NCBI GenBank assembly: GCA_947652115.1
Contig: OX393570.1
Coordinates: forward strand, 4,584,461 to 4,648,460
Length of the DNA: 64,000 nt
Origin: Blastomussa wellsi
Lineage: Eukaryota > Cnidaria > Anthozoa > Scleractinia > Plerogyridae
Direction of reading: 5' to 3'
The notes under the pieces are model-generated. The model saw only the letters and a program-made list of their open reading frames with translations, searched no databases and was not told the origin of the DNA. Position numbers and translations under genes: made by a program. Shown one piece after another: positions 1-13,300 of this stretch (the first letter of the stretch is position 1; each line of letters opens with the position of its first letter).

Positions 1-1377
1 TGGCACAAAAAAACGAAGAGCTCTGAGGACATAGGATTTTCAAAGATAAAAAGTTTTTTTATTGCCTGTTTGAGAACAAATTAAAGAAATCTTAAACGGA
101 GGTCAAAATGGTCAGCGGGCAGCACACAACTTGTAGAATCATTAATGCAATATACATGAAGTCAGGAAGTCCTAGAATCTTGGACTAGAAAATCCTATGT
201 CTCCAGAGCCGCCATTGCTTCTCGTGTCAAGGTCACGCCGGCTAAGAGAAACGAAAAGGGTTATGGGGACGAGAATGATACAGACCTCGTTCCCAAATCA
301 TTAGCACGTTTAAAACGGTAGATGTGATTGGACTCCCTTTGTTATATTTCAGTCAATCGAATCATGTGTACCCTGAGAGCCACTTGTTCCTCGTGCACAG
401 ACCCAGCCGGCTAAGAGGGACAAGTGGCTCTGGGGACGAGAATGACCTCGTTCCGAGTGCTTTTCCTTGAAGAATGAGCGATGTGCGGAAAAGCTCTGGA
501 ATGACTGAAATATTTCTACAGCTGATTTCTTTAGGCTGCTCATTCAGTAATAGTTGTATTATATAATGACTATTAATATTGGTGCGTGTAACTAGTGTTC
601 ATTTTGTAAAATGGTGAAACTGATGATAGAAGCCTAAAAGAAACAACGCTACTCGCAGAGGACAGTCGAGTTTGTCTTGAAAACTGGCACTTTGTTACTA
701 ATGGCCATAGCCCCGTCTCTTCATCCTAGTAAAGAAATATACATGCGAAAAATAACATTAATTAATAGTACTGGCAAAACAGTTTAAGGTGAACACAAAA
801 CTATTAAGTTTTGTGACACCCGGTGGACAAAAGTTCGACACTAGCTTGGTAAAGGGTCGCTAAGACACGACGCATTTTCAAAAGTATAATCATTAAAATT
901 TTTGGAGCGCAGTAGTAATTCAAAAACACCCTTAAAAATAAGGCTCTCTGTAAATGAAACTTAAAAATGTGACGATTCTGGCTAAAAAAGTAGCCTAGAT
1001 AACGTAGTAATCTTTGGCAATGTATAAAAATGTCTTTAAATACCAGTGCTGACGCTGGACTTTTCACACATAGACGAGGCAAAAGTTCGCTCTTCCGCTC
1101 GCATCGCTCGCGTATCTTCTCCCTCGTTTGCCCCACTATCTGAGAGCCTGGAACAGGCTATAAAAAAGTTGTTGCCCTGTTTAGAGCTGTCGCTTTAATA
1201 TTCCACCATCGGATCACGAAAATTACATTTGCCCGAAAAGTGACTACGATGATGCAGGCGATGGGATCAACAGTTAGCCACAGTTCTGAGAGGCCGGTGA
1301 GCGACACATACCCAGCAAAATTTGGCCCGAGTTGCCCCCCGGGAGTTATCATAGGCTCGTTTAAAAGAGTTCTGCAT
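1..1377. other. repeat-rich intergenic sequence, no gene seen
   Basis: I see no convincing coding exon here. Two imperfect direct copies of an ~80-base segment lie at about 207-290 and 382-460, sharing GGGGACGAGAATGA and CTCGTTCC. A segment at about 1090-1165 (GCTCGCATCGCTCGCGTATC, then CCTGGAACAGGC) looks like the end of a common coral repeat. Short open frames on both strands lack splice or codon support. Confidence 0.5.
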
Positions 1378-1835
1378 ATCTATGTTTTTGCTATTAGTTT
1401 TTGTATTTTAGTTTACCCTCTAGGGGGGTTTATTAGAAACATGAATATTTTGTTAGGTGACATTCTGCTTATTTTTATTCTATATTCTTTTTCCAAATAA
1501 TCTAGTAACGAACACCGTTTTTCCTGGTAAGCAGGGCATATATTTAGAAAATGGTATCCGTCCTCCATTTCTATTTTACAGATTGGGCAAATTCTTTATG
1601 CAGGTTTCTTGAACGGTCTTGAATAACGCCCTGTCTCTATGGCTAATTTGTGGTTGCTAAGTCGCAGTTTTGTTAGAGCTATTCTGTGTCGTGTATTGGT
1701 AACCTGATATAGGTAGTCTTCACAATTGTAATTGTCTATCGTTTTGAATAACCGGTTTGTTCTCATTTTGTTGATTTGGTTAGCATCTTTTCTGTTGTCG
1801 TTATTTATTTCACTTAGCCATCTTTGTAGCTCGAG
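1378..1835 (-). pseudogene. LINE reverse-transcriptase C-terminal fragment
   Basis: Reading the minus strand from about 1835 down to a stop near 1419 gives a continuous translation interrupted by one TAA codon. It ends in a zinc-knuckle-like segment, RICPICKIEMEDGYHFLN followed by CPAY, the arrangement seen at the C-terminus of many non-LTR retrotransposon polymerases. Upstream of the stop is a segment with TRHRIALTKLRLSNHKLA, also typical of such proteins in marine invertebrates. No polymerase core is present, so it is a truncated, dead copy. The clade is uncertain. It lies downstream of gene A and is unrelated to it. Confidence 0.6.
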
Positions 1836-2106
1836 AAAACTGTTCGTAATTTTTTAATTATTTGGAATCCATAGTCGAGATACTACTTATTCGGTATGAG
1901 ACTCCAAATAAAACATGTCTGTCTGTCTTTTTGTCTGTCCAGCCGCCCTTCGCCCTTTGCCCTATACCAGGCGCCCTTGCGCTCCACCTTCTCCGAAAAG
2001 GATCCAAGACCCTACTCTGAAGAGCGGGAAAAGCCGAGTCTATCTGATGGGTCACTGGTCCGGGCTCGGGTTGCAGTAATAAATTTTAATTAAATTAAGA
2101 ACTCAC

Positions 2107-3829
2107 ATTTTCTGGAAACAGCAGCAGCTAATGATAAGTATAATCAGCGAGAGAATGAGGACAGCGATGCAAATAGCTGTCAAGATGATAATCAGATCTC
2201 TATCTTTTTCTACAAAAGAAGGAATGCATAAAACAGGTAAATAATCGAGTGGGAGCGATGAATTTCTTTATAAACTATATCGATTCATGTTTACAACGTG
2301 CGATACATTATCATCGTTATTGGAAAAAGAGCTGAGCGAGGTATGACGTAACCAAACATATCTATTTAACAAATAGATTCAATGTTGCCGGGCTTCTGTT
2401 CAGTAATAGATCACTGATAACGTCAAAATGTGAAGAACAAAAAAGTGGCACGCCTTACCACATTTAATTTTGACGTCTTCTGTGATCTATTACTAAACAG
2501 ACGCACAGCAACATGGAATTTATCTGTTTTATATAACAAAGAAACCCCTGCAATGCATGTGTCCTTTAATTTAATAGATCATAGGTATGAACCAATCAAA
2601 ATGCGTCCATTATTGGAATTATATGATATAAACACATCTACAGTTGTTAGAAGTGTGCAACCTCACTCTCAGTGCTTCCTTCTTTCTGGGGGACGGGAAT
2701 AGGGTAAAGCCCTGGGAACGAGCTCGAGAAGTGCGCTGTCAGCTCTACACTGTAAGGATTCGAAATACCCGGTATGGAGGCCTTAAATTCTCTTCTCGTT
2801 GATCAGTCATAAATTGTAGTACTGCTAACCGTCACTTTACCGTGAAAAGGCAAAGATTAAAAGTCGAACGGAACAATTCGAAAAGCTAGCGAGAGCGTTC
2901 AAGGCAGGACAGATTGAAAACTAAGATCAAATGGGGTTGCCTTTACGTGAATAAGTTAACTTCGGCTGCTGAACAAACAGCTTTAGTCGAAAAATGTCTT
3001 CCCTCAGGGTGCATGTAAAATCTCTTTGTTGTGTTTCAGTTTTTAACCATTCCAATCAAACAAAAAACAGTTCTATTGGCTCAGAGAAAAATCTAGAAGC
3101 CAGTAATTATATAAGTTATTGTTTGTTCCGGTTGGAAAATTTCAAGGTATTACTTTCTCACGCTATCATATTGAAACCAGTGAAAAACTATTACTTTTAC
3201 AATGATATAAAACTCAGCCTTCTCAAACATGTACAGTTATAATAATATAGTATAGTGCCATAAAATATTAATCGGAACTGACTCTTAGAAACAAAAAATA
3301 AAGGACAAAATTAAAATTATGTACCAGCAAAATCTTCTGAATCTAAAACCTTAACACACAAGCTCCACTGATAAATAAATATGTAAGCTAGTCAATAAGT
3401 CAGCAAATAAATCAGTCAGTCAGTCATTTAGGAAGTACTATATATTCAGTACGTGAATAAACAGATGCCTCTTTTCTATCGAATTCAAAGTAGCTCTATA
3501 ATTTCGCAGTTAAAGTATATTTGTAAACAAACCTGATAACAGCTATCTAAAGTCAAAAGTAACGAAAGAGCCCGTTAAGGCACCAAATTATATTACTCGT
3601 TTTAGCTGGCAACGTTTTAAAACAGATTGAAAATCGTGCGTCCAAACAGCTGAAATATGACAAGCTAGATAAATTGTAAAGATGCCTGCTTGCTCGATCG
3701 GCGACGCACTGCAACACCGTAATTAGTTTTATAGTTTTTACCTGCATCTGTTTTCTGCGCAACTACGCTGGAAAGCAAGGCTGCAAGAAACGCCAGCAAA
3801 TTGACCGCTTTTCTTGATATCATCTTCAT
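2107..3829 (-). CDS. gene A: small signal-peptide/single-pass membrane protein (partial, two exons)
   Basis: Exon 1 (3742-3829) begins at ATG 3829 and encodes 29 residues that form a classic signal peptide: a basic start, then LLAFLAALLSSVVA. It ends in phase 1 at a GTAAAA donor. Exon 2 (2107-2209, 103 bases) follows a TTTTGTAG acceptor and completes the codon as Glu. It encodes a short acidic stem (EKDRD), one hydrophobic segment of about 22 residues and a CCCFQK cytoplasmic start, ending in phase 2 at GTGAGT. Later exons were not found. The product is predicted to be a type I membrane protein with a very short ectodomain. I do not recognise the family. Gene B (7309-18141) is a tandem paralogue with identical exon-2 length and phases, which strongly supports both models. 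Confidence 0.65.
2382..2514. repeat. foldback MITE in intron 1 of gene A
   Basis: Two arms of about 50 bases are inverted copies. The left arm reads TTCTGTTCAGTAATAGATCA and the right arm reads TGATCTATTACTAAACAGAC. The arms flank a short AT-rich spacer. No coding capacity. It has the structure of a hairpin MITE. Confidence 0.7.
3120..3440. repeat. duplicated intron segment of gene A, including a CAGT tract
   Basis: The stretch TTTGTTCCGGTTGG with its flank (3124-3163) and the GTCAGTCAGTCA tract (about 3412-3428) recur in the same order in gene B, at 17419-17460 and 17708-17775. They mark intron sequence shared by the tandem duplicates. Confidence 0.7.
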
Positions 3830-5241
3830 CTTGACTTCAGTTGAATCTCCGTCTTGACTTCGAAGTAATCAAATTCTTTGATTCTATGAAACATTTGTTC
3901 CGACAGGGTTGATCGAACAGTTTTATCTATGCGCATATTTTGGAGTTTCCAATAGAATGCCTTTTGTCTTTTTCCGCTTTGTTATTACAAGAACTTCTTT
4001 TAAATAACTCTTGCGTCATGCTTGCTTTCATTGTAACAACCCGGCTTGTGTAGGAGCGTTGTAGTGGATGACTCATCTTGAAAAGTTTAGCTTAAAGTTT
4101 TCAAGTTTGCCAACGATAATCTTTTTTCATTCAGTCTTCCTCATTCAAAGCCATCCTAGTTTCTTCTCAATTTATTGTTATTTGCGGGGGGAAACTAATG
4201 TAATTACTTATATTTTTTAACCAATAAAATTTTGTTGTTGTTGTTGTTGTTGCTTCAGTGAACTAAATTATTTCAAGGTTTCCTTGATCTGGAGACGATT
4301 TTAATTCATGGTGACTAAGCCTCGTTATTAGTTAAAAACAACCGTTTCTGACACCTGTCTACTTATATACACTGTGTTGACTTTCTCCACATGAAATGTT
4401 TTATCCGTTTATAGCAAGTTAAACTTGTTAACCCTCGGACGTACATGCAAACTCATACCCCCAACGGGGGTGGGATTGATGGAATTCCCCTAAAGGGGGG
4501 CATCCATCGGAGGCCGCATCCAGCCACCGCAGTGTATAGCTTGAATTTCGTCATCAAATAGAGGGAGTTTCAGTAAATGTTGATGTCGTAAAACCAGACC
4601 AAAAAAGGACGGAGACAATCCAGTGAACCAATCAAAATTCGAAGCAATTACGCGCAGCCGACACAAAGCGCGGGAAAACGTGCACGCGTGAGCCACGATT
4701 GGTTTTGATTTTACTTCTGATTGGTTGAAAGAGTGGCTGGCGCGAGATTTTTAAACCAATCACTGAGCGTAGTAATTCACTAACCAAAGCAATTCGCTAA
4801 TTACTTTCGACACTCGGTTGTTTCGCATCGCGAACGTAAAAGAGGTTATGAAAGTTACAGAGAGGGGTGGGTCAAAATACTTGTGTGCAAAGCCAAAAAC
4901 TCTTTTTACTGACATGTCATGGGTCCTCAGTCCTTGCTATAAAACACGCCAGAATCTTTCAGGAAGATTGACAACTTCTGCCAAGTAAAGTCAAGTCACG
5001 GTTAGCTTGTATTCGCAGGCTATCGCACAGTCTACTGCGCTTCCAAGATGGCGTTGGGAATGACGAGGTGACGACACACCGTCATATTGGAGTTGAATGC
5101 CTTGGGGTGCTTAACACCAGTTAGGGCTGGCCGACCAGAACGATCCCTTCATAAAAAGAATTTATTTATTTGAAAATCATAACTGTTCGGCCAGATCAGG
5201 CAATTGCTATATTTTATTCACTCTTCTAACAAAATATTTTA
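3830..5241. other. upstream region of gene A, no gene seen
   Basis: The first ~200 bases retain patchy similarity to the region upstream of gene B, for example ATGCGCATAT at 3933 and at 18222. They probably hold the gene A promoter. A (TTG)n microsatellite lies at 4231-4252. No coding exon was recognised in the rest. Confidence 0.4.
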
Positions 5242-5432
5242 ATTCTCTACTTGCACAAATCCCATAATACACCTCTTTTACCCCCCAAAATTTTACATAA
5301 TCATTGTTTGCAATTTCTCCTGGGACATGCCTGGGACATGAAGATGTCCCAAGGGAAATCTAAAACAATGCCTATACAAATTTTTTTCGGGGGGTAGAAG
5401 CGGTGTATTATGGTATTGTGCAAGTAGAGAAT
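5242..5432. repeat. foldback MITE, ~190 bp
   Basis: Inverted arms start ATTCTCTACTTGCACAA on the left and end TTGTGCAAGTAGAGAAT on the right. They extend about 45 bases with few mismatches (CCATAATACACC / GGTGTATTATGG). No open frame. Confidence 0.75.
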
Positions 5433-6212
5433 AAAAATTAATATAGGGGGGACTCTGAAATGAAAGACTTGCTATTCATTTTTTAATTGAATATTCAAGT
5501 CTAACCGGCCAGTCCTGGCTAATACCTGGTATAAGCGCCCTAAGATTTCCGCCGAATGATTTCTGGCGCTATTTCTCAATTAATAAATTTTCATTTTCTT
5601 AATAAGCTTGATTTTGTAGCAGTGTTGCTTTGTGGAAAAGGTTCCTACTGATAAATCTTTGGATCAATTTAGATGAAGCTATGTGCAGGGCCGCAGTCAG
5701 ACTTTTACAGATAAGGCAAGAATTTGCGATCGTCCAAAGGCACCATTTGGCACAAAAACAACCTCATACATCTCCAGTACGCTTTCAGAAAAGAGGCAAT
5801 GGGTACGAGGTATCTAGAAGCTCAGAACGTGAGGTATTTTATCAAACAAATCTCGTTCAACCAGGGAATATTTTCGCAACGGAACGTATTTCGTTTTTTC
5901 ATTTTTGGGTAAAATTCTAGACGAGGCAACTGCCCCGTCTTTCCTCTTGCTAGCTAAGGTGATGCATGTGACTACCGCTTTCAATGTTAGACAGAAATAA
6001 AAACGCACGACAGATCCCTGAAAATCACAGAACATTTTGTCATTTATTCATTTTATTGTTAACGTAGTTAGCTCAGATTGGAGCGTCCACATTTTGTCAT
6101 TGCATTTTGTAATTAGTTTATTTTATATTTTATGTGTACGGGTAGGTTTAATTTAGCCTCTTTGTTAACTAAAGGGCATTGCTTCGTTGGATCTGTTTCT
6201 CTCTATCTATCT

Positions 6213-6426
6213 TTATCAATAAAGGGCAAAATTACTGAGCGCTGATTGGTTGAGAGAGAGGGCATTTTTTCTTAATCGAGGGCATTTTTAGTAATCAAGA
6301 GAGGGCATGATTACCTGTTAATGATTGGCTAATCCGTTAATTGCCGTAGCGCTAAACAGGCTTCCCAGATAAAAATAGACTGCGCGCGTGATTTTCCTTC
6401 GTATAAATTTTGCCCTTTATTGATAA
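6213..6426. repeat. MITE with 21-bp terminal inverted repeats
   Basis: The left end TTATCAATAAAGGGCAAAAT is mirrored by ATTTTGCCCTTTATTGATAA on the right. The interior has no coding sequence. Confidence 0.75.
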
Positions 6427-6448
6427 ACAAGTAATCCCATGATACCTC

Positions 6449-6570
6449 GTACTATTAAGGATTAATTGCACTTGAGTTTTCAAAATTTTCCAAATTGCCC
6501 TCGTCGCTTCGCGACTCGGGCAATTTTGGAAAATTTTGAAAACTCTCGTGCAATTAATCCTTAATAGTAC
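6449..6570. repeat. long hairpin repeat, ~122 bp
   Basis: It starts GTACTATTAAGGATTAATTG and ends CAATTAATCCTTAATAGTAC. The arms run inward as an almost perfect inverted repeat of about 52 bases around a TCGCTTCGCGA centre. Confidence 0.85.
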
Positions 6571-7308
6571 TTGGCCTCATGTGATTACCTATACATATCT
6601 CTGGCGTCATCTTGCAAATCATAATTACATTCGTGTGGGGATGATTTGTTTTATATTTATAGGACATTAACGTAAAATGTTGCCAGCACTCGACACTGCT
6701 CTGTTGAATATTTGTGTTGCAGGTAACTAACGTAATATTGTTCCCATTCACGAAACAGTGGCACAAGTACGTTCTGCCAAAAGTAGCTGAGAATTCTGCG
6801 TGAGAGGAACTGGTTCTAGTAAAAGACGATTTGAGCGATGGTTACTTTGCTGTTATAGCTAATAGTTAGAAACTTCTTTCTTCGTCAACCTAGTAAAAGA
6901 ATAAATGGGAAAACCGTTAGACATAAAGGTAAAGCATTTTTATTTATGCGCGGATTGTGTTCAACACTTGAAGCTTGTTGGGCGATGCATGCACATGAAA
7001 CAAATTCTAAACAGATGCGAAACACTGAGACCCAGCTGCCAGTACCATTTAAAAAGGGAGACGACGGTTTTCATCCGGATTAAAAGTCCAGGGCAAGACG
7101 CCTCCATTTAATTATATTTTAGTGAATACATTATAAATTATCGGCATTTGCCTCAAATTTTTCAAGAAATATATTTTGGAAACCTCGATGTCGCAGTCTA
7201 ACATGTTTTTTTAATAATCAACAATGGTCAACTGACTGACTGATGACCCACTAATCTAACTCGGTCGGTAGGTCGTTTCTAGTATTGTGCAGTTAAAGGG
7301 GTACTCAC

Positions 7309-10300
7309 ATTTTCCAAAAACAGCAGCAAGTGATAATAAGCAGAAACATAGCAATAACGAGGACACCAAGGGCTACAGCTGCTAAGATGATAATCAAGTC
7401 TCTGTCTTCTTCTACGTAAAGAAGGAAAGAATAACAACCGATAAGGTGGTGGCAAACTAGGACACATCGCTGCCGACACAAATGTTTCCCTGTTTTCCCG
7501 CTCGCGCAACATTGTTGCGGACACAAATTTTGTATCCGAGACACAAAAAATGTTTCTAGCTGATTTTATTTTTTTTAAGGCGGCGAAATACGAGATTCAA
7601 AAACCCTCAACTTGTCGCGCAACATTGTTTCGTTGCAAGGTTTGGTCGATGTTTCTCGTTTTTCACCTTACGTGATCAACTTGTCGCGCAACAAACATTG
7701 TTGCGGGCTAAAGAAATTTGTTGAGCAAAACAATTTGAGTAGTCCAGCACCTCATATGAACATATTTTTTCATTCGTTCTCCTTAACAATAGAATTCTTT
7801 GTTATCAGGGCTAGGTGCTTTGTTTAGGAGTGTTCTCTATTGTTTCAACGCCCAATTAATGGTATTGCCGCTTTAATGAGGTACTGCTTGCCCCACAAAT
7901 TTGGCTTTGTTGCTCGTTTTTTCATCAAACTCTCAAATTGTCACGGAGCAAATTTGCTGAAGTTGCGCGACAAGTTGAGAGGTTTTGTGAGAGGTTTTGT
8001 TAAGAAACCGTTTTGTCTCCGCGACAAATGTTTCCGCGTTTGCGCGCGCAACAAATCGCCATGAGCAATTCTCATGTGAATTAAGGAATGGGGCACTGAC
8101 AAAAAGTGACGAAAATTAAAAAAAAATTATAAAAAAATACATAAAGCTGTTATCGCACATTTTTTAACGGAGTTTTGTGTTACCCTAGGAAATGAAAATC
8201 CCGAGTCGATGACATCGCTCAACCGTTACTTTCAACAGTGTTTTGGCGCCATTTTGGTTCTCTTCCTTTACTTCTACTTTACGGGAACTTAGATAGTATC
8301 AAATAAGCGGATAAGCAGCAAGATGAATACCCACGAGTTCACTGTCTCTAAAACTGATCGGGGAATTTGACAAAAAGTCAACTACTATAGATAAATTTGT
8401 CGTTCTTTTTCGTGTAACGACATTATGGCTCAAGATCGTAATTTTTTTCCTTCAGTTTGGGAAAAAGGCAAAATCCCCGTTTAGATTCTTGTTTCTTTCA
8501 CTATGACCTTGTTTTGAGAATAGAATTAAAGTCGAGGTTAGCATAAAAACATCCCGTATTCGTCCTACTTAATACTCTACTAGCTGACTTTCTTGTCCGC
8601 CATGTTTGAAACACGCGGCTGAGTTTTCGGGAGACTAAGCACCAGTCATTTTTCTCGCTGCCATGGAAACTAAAATTGTTCTGCAAGATGGCGGACGAGC
8701 ATGTTGTCGAAGGTTGTGCAGTGTATTGCATAAAATGTGTAAGTTCTTCTTCGTACAGTCTGTGTTTTTCAAAGATTATTTGCACATTTAATTAATTAAA
8801 GACAGAAAATTGCCAAAATCGTTGTAATTTTGCCTCTTCGCGATTTATAATGGCTCCACTCGCAGAGGACCGCTTGCACCGATAATTTTTATGCCGTAAA
8901 GTATAAATTTTAGCAAGTCCGTTGACATTATTTTGCGCGCTTTTGGCTCTCAGGACTATTATTATCTGTAAATGAGATATCAAGTTTCCTTTATAAATTA
9001 TTCTCGCGGTTTAGGCGCAATTTTAGTTAGCAGAGTCGAGGAGGTAAACGGTTGCTTTGTGTGCAGTTTCGAATTTTCGATCGCTCTAAACACCTATAAT
9101 ATCCAGTGTTACTTGGTTATACATTTCCAGCATATAGATTTGCGTCAATTTAGTGTCGGTTCTGCGAGGGCGGATATTTAGAGACTGCAACTTCAGCTTA
9201 ACTTCTTGCTGCTATTATGGCGGGATTTTTCAACTGCGGGTTCGCGCGTGTAGCAGCAAAGAACAGTGTATACAATGAAAATGGCAAGCTCATAAGGGAC
9301 AAAACAACTCGCCTTCAGAAGTTCTTGATTATATTTGGTGATAACAAAGAAGCCTTCGCTGTTAGCCAGAATACATTTGACAAGCGACTGCCTGTGTTGC
9401 TTAGAAACTTTGAAAAATGGCGGGGTGAAAACAAATCAAAGTACTTGGAACACTTCAGCTCCACTGGATGGAGAAACCTCTCAGCAGCCAAGAAAGTATT
9501 GCATTCAATCTCAAACTGCAAAGGCTGCCAGTTAAACCATCTCAGTTTTCAATCCCTTTTCCCTCTGAAAACTAACCGACTGAAAGGGGTTGACCCAGTG
9601 TCTGTCTGTCTCAAGGAAGCAACAAATTTAAGGAAGGCAAACAAACAACTTAAAGCTTCAAAAACAGCTCTTCAAGAAACAGCCAAAAACATTTATTCAA
9701 CAATCAATGAGCCATTTAAAAGTCTTTTTAACACAGACCTTGCTGAGGCCTTGACTAAAGTACCAGAAATTGGGCTTACACATTCAAAAACCAAGGCTCA
9801 AAAGAAAAAGGAAAGGAGGAAAAATGCAAGGTGTTTTAAAAACAAAATTGAAGGGCAGTGGTCCAAAGTTGATTGTGACACCTTGCTTGCAACACGTCAG
9901 TCCTTTAAGCAGAGGGATTTCCAAAGAAAATCTCTGTTTTTCGAGTCCACGGAGGAAAGTCTACTGAGGACCAAGAAAAGGAAGGCACTTGAGGATGCTG
10001 GACTTCGGAAGAAGAAACGCCACTCTCCAGATCCAAATTCAGTTGATTTTGACAAGGATGGCCTCCTACAAGAAGTGAATACAATGAAAGCAGGTGGAAA
10101 GGTGAGAATACAGTTTATCAAACACTGACCAACTATTAATAATTCTGCATTTATTTATTTTTGTGAATTATATGCTGATAATTAATTGCCTTGTAAATTA
10201 ACTACCAGGGTAATATTAATTAATTGTTATATGATAAAATATTATTTGTATAAACAAGTTTACTCTAGCAACATACAGATAAAGATCTTAAATATATTAT

Positions 10301-13300
10301 GCATGATTTATTTAATTTTCTACACACAGATTAACTACTCCGAACTGGCCAGAAAATATGGAACAACTGAGAAAACAAAGCTTGGCAATATGGTTGTAAA
10401 AGAATTTCTTGTAAACAATGGTGTGGATGTTGGAAAGTTTACCAACCACCGAAAGAACAAACCACTTCCAAGGAGGCAGCTAAACAAAACCTTTGGTGGG
10501 GAGATTACAACACCAGTGCCCCGTACCAGCGACGCCATAAGGAAAACCCTACTACATAAAATAGAAAACGGAGAATATCGCTTGGGTGAAATTGTTGCTC
10601 CAAAATCTTACAAAAAATTAACATTGAATCCTGATGGCACCCTGAAGGAGGAATATTTCACAGTGAGTGGAAGAAAAATTCCTTTACTGGAAATACGAAA
10701 AAATACCTTGTATCAGCAGGAGAAGGATGGTCTTGTTCGTGATCATTCTGACACCCACTATGAGGCAATGACATATGAGGACATAAAAGCACGTCTTCAA
10801 GAGCTTGGAGAGTACAAGGAACTGTTAAGTGGTGAAGCAACCAGAGAAGAGCTCTTAGAATCGTTGAAAAAATGGGAAAGAACACGGCATCTAATCTTCT
10901 GGTCTGACCATTCCAGCCTAATGAATCACGGCCACATGCTTCTGACAGTTAATGCTATCTATGACCCAGCATTTTACTTTACTTCTGAAGAGCTCAATGG
11001 CTTAGATGTTCAAGAATTGGTTGAGAAGCCGCAAGTCTACTTGTTAGCAAGATGCAGAGATACCACAGAAGATCAACTCTTGTACAGCGACACTCGCCTT
11101 GATGACATACAGCAGTTTGACATAGAAATTACCTCAAATCACAACATTCCTGTGAAGGACATCTGTAGAATGTTTCATGGAGACCACCCAGCACAAGAGG
11201 TTGAATGTGGTGAACAAAATGGAGGGCACTTTGGGTGCTGTGGCTGCACTGGAGCATCAGCAGCTTATGTTGACCATGTAGCTTCAATGAGAGCCCCACA
11301 GGTGACACTAGAAGAGAGAAGAAAGAAGGTAATTGCAGGCCCCGCTGGACGAGAGAGAAGAAATGAAGGTGTAAATCCTTTCCAACAGATGACCAAAGAT
11401 GAGCTCATTAAGGAATGCAGAGGGCGCAATCTTACAACAGATGGTTTGCTAAAACCAGCCTTGTACAGCCAGCTTAGAGAGGAAATAAAGGGTATTCAGA
11501 GGGTCCCAGCACTCTGTTTTCCAGCTCAGATGTCTTCCATGCAAGACCTTAACCTAGCCCAGTATGAAGTGGTACCCGTGGAGCCTCTGCATGACCTCAA
11601 GGAGCACATTAACAATTTGTTGAAAGAACTCCCCAAACATCTCACCAGTGAGGAAAAACCACTATTCGAAGAGGCAGTGGAAGCTGTGATTTCCACTAAA
11701 GAAAAGATTAGGGGTTCAGATTACCGTCTGTGCTGTGTTGTTCTGGCCTTGCATCTTGGGAACAACTGTCGCCTGACTATCAGAAGACTGCTCTACACTC
11801 TTGCAGAACTCTGTGAACTGCTGTATGCTCCTGCAGAGAAAAGAACTCCTCGGTTCATTTTGCGTTTGCACAATGTTACATTCTCTCACATGATTGCTGT
11901 TCGAAAAGTATTTCAGTCACCAGAAGTACTAACCTACAGAAAACTTTATGGTATATACTACCACAGCATAACATGCCATGCCCCCTTCACGTCACGTCTG
12001 ATTTCCCTTAGTTCAGTAGATACTGAGGAGGAGGAGAGACAGTTCAGTACTATGAATGCGATCAGCAAAGCAACATCTAATGGTCACCCAGAACATATCA
12101 TTCCAAACTGCATAATTCGAGCTCAAGCAGAACAGAAGTTCAGATCTAAGAAGAGTTGCTTTGTTGATCAGCAGTCAAAGATTGGAAAGTTTGCCACAAA
12201 TCTCCCAGATTTCCCAGACACTGTAATTCCTCAAGAGCTACTTGAAAAGGAAGTGTACCAGGCACACCTTGAACAGATTGGTGATTTTCTTCTTTGTGGA
12301 AGAGGAGTATGGTGGCACGCAGATGAAGAAAACAAGGAAATCATATTCCATGATAGCAAAGGACAGCCTGAATTTCAAGACCAAGGGCCTTCAATGCACC
12401 ACTTTCGTTCCTCTTCCTTTCATAGTGAAAGACTCTATCTTGAGAAGAAATGGAACGAATGCCTTGCACAAGATCTCGTGTTACCAATCAGAAAGGTAAA
12501 AGTGTACAACTCCAGTGGGACTGTAGCATTCACAGAACACTACAGGATATTTCTGGATGATCCCTGGCCACTGGGTGATCAAAATAATGAACAACAGGAA
12601 GATAGCCTGCAACGTCCTGATCATAGAGAAGGCATGCAAGATCAAGATCAAGAATCAATCTGCACTAATTTGACGATCATTTCCAGTGTAGAAGCTGCAG
12701 AGCTGAGTGATGATGAGTGTGATGTTGATGCTGGTGAATGTGGTAATGAGAGTAGTGATGATGAATACAGATATGGTGATGGTGGTCATGGTTGTTTTGT
12801 GGAAAGTACAGAAGACGTTATCAACTCACCTGAAGCCACTCATTTTCTTGTTAAAGACCATGGTAAACCAGATGAAACCAGACCTGGTGATGGCATTGAC
12901 ATGACAAAAGTAATCCTGCAAACAAAACTCGCCACATCTGTTTCCAAAGTACTTGGGGTGACACCTCTTGTGAATACCCTTGACAAGGCCAGGAATGCCC
13001 TTCACAAGGTGGAAAACTACCAAAACAGATATTATCAAAACAAGTATAACAATACTTTGCTTCCATTCAAACTCAAGTGCTTGCAGCCCACCAGATGTAT
13101 TCAAAGGAAATAGAACAGTGGGAGAGAGAATTTGTTGTCAAGAATGGTTTTGCACCAACTTTTGAACACTTTCAATCTGAAGACACTATTATGTCTGCAT
13201 ATAAGAAGAAGAAATTGAGCAGGGAACTACTCAAACACTGGAAAATAACTGTACATAATTATTAATACTTAATGCCTGTCCATAATGGCTTTTGTGTTTT

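Noticed and set aside
6440..6575. Rho-independent terminator or bacterial-type regulatory hairpin
   Set aside because: The ~52-base arms and the eukaryotic repeat context identify a foldback repeat.
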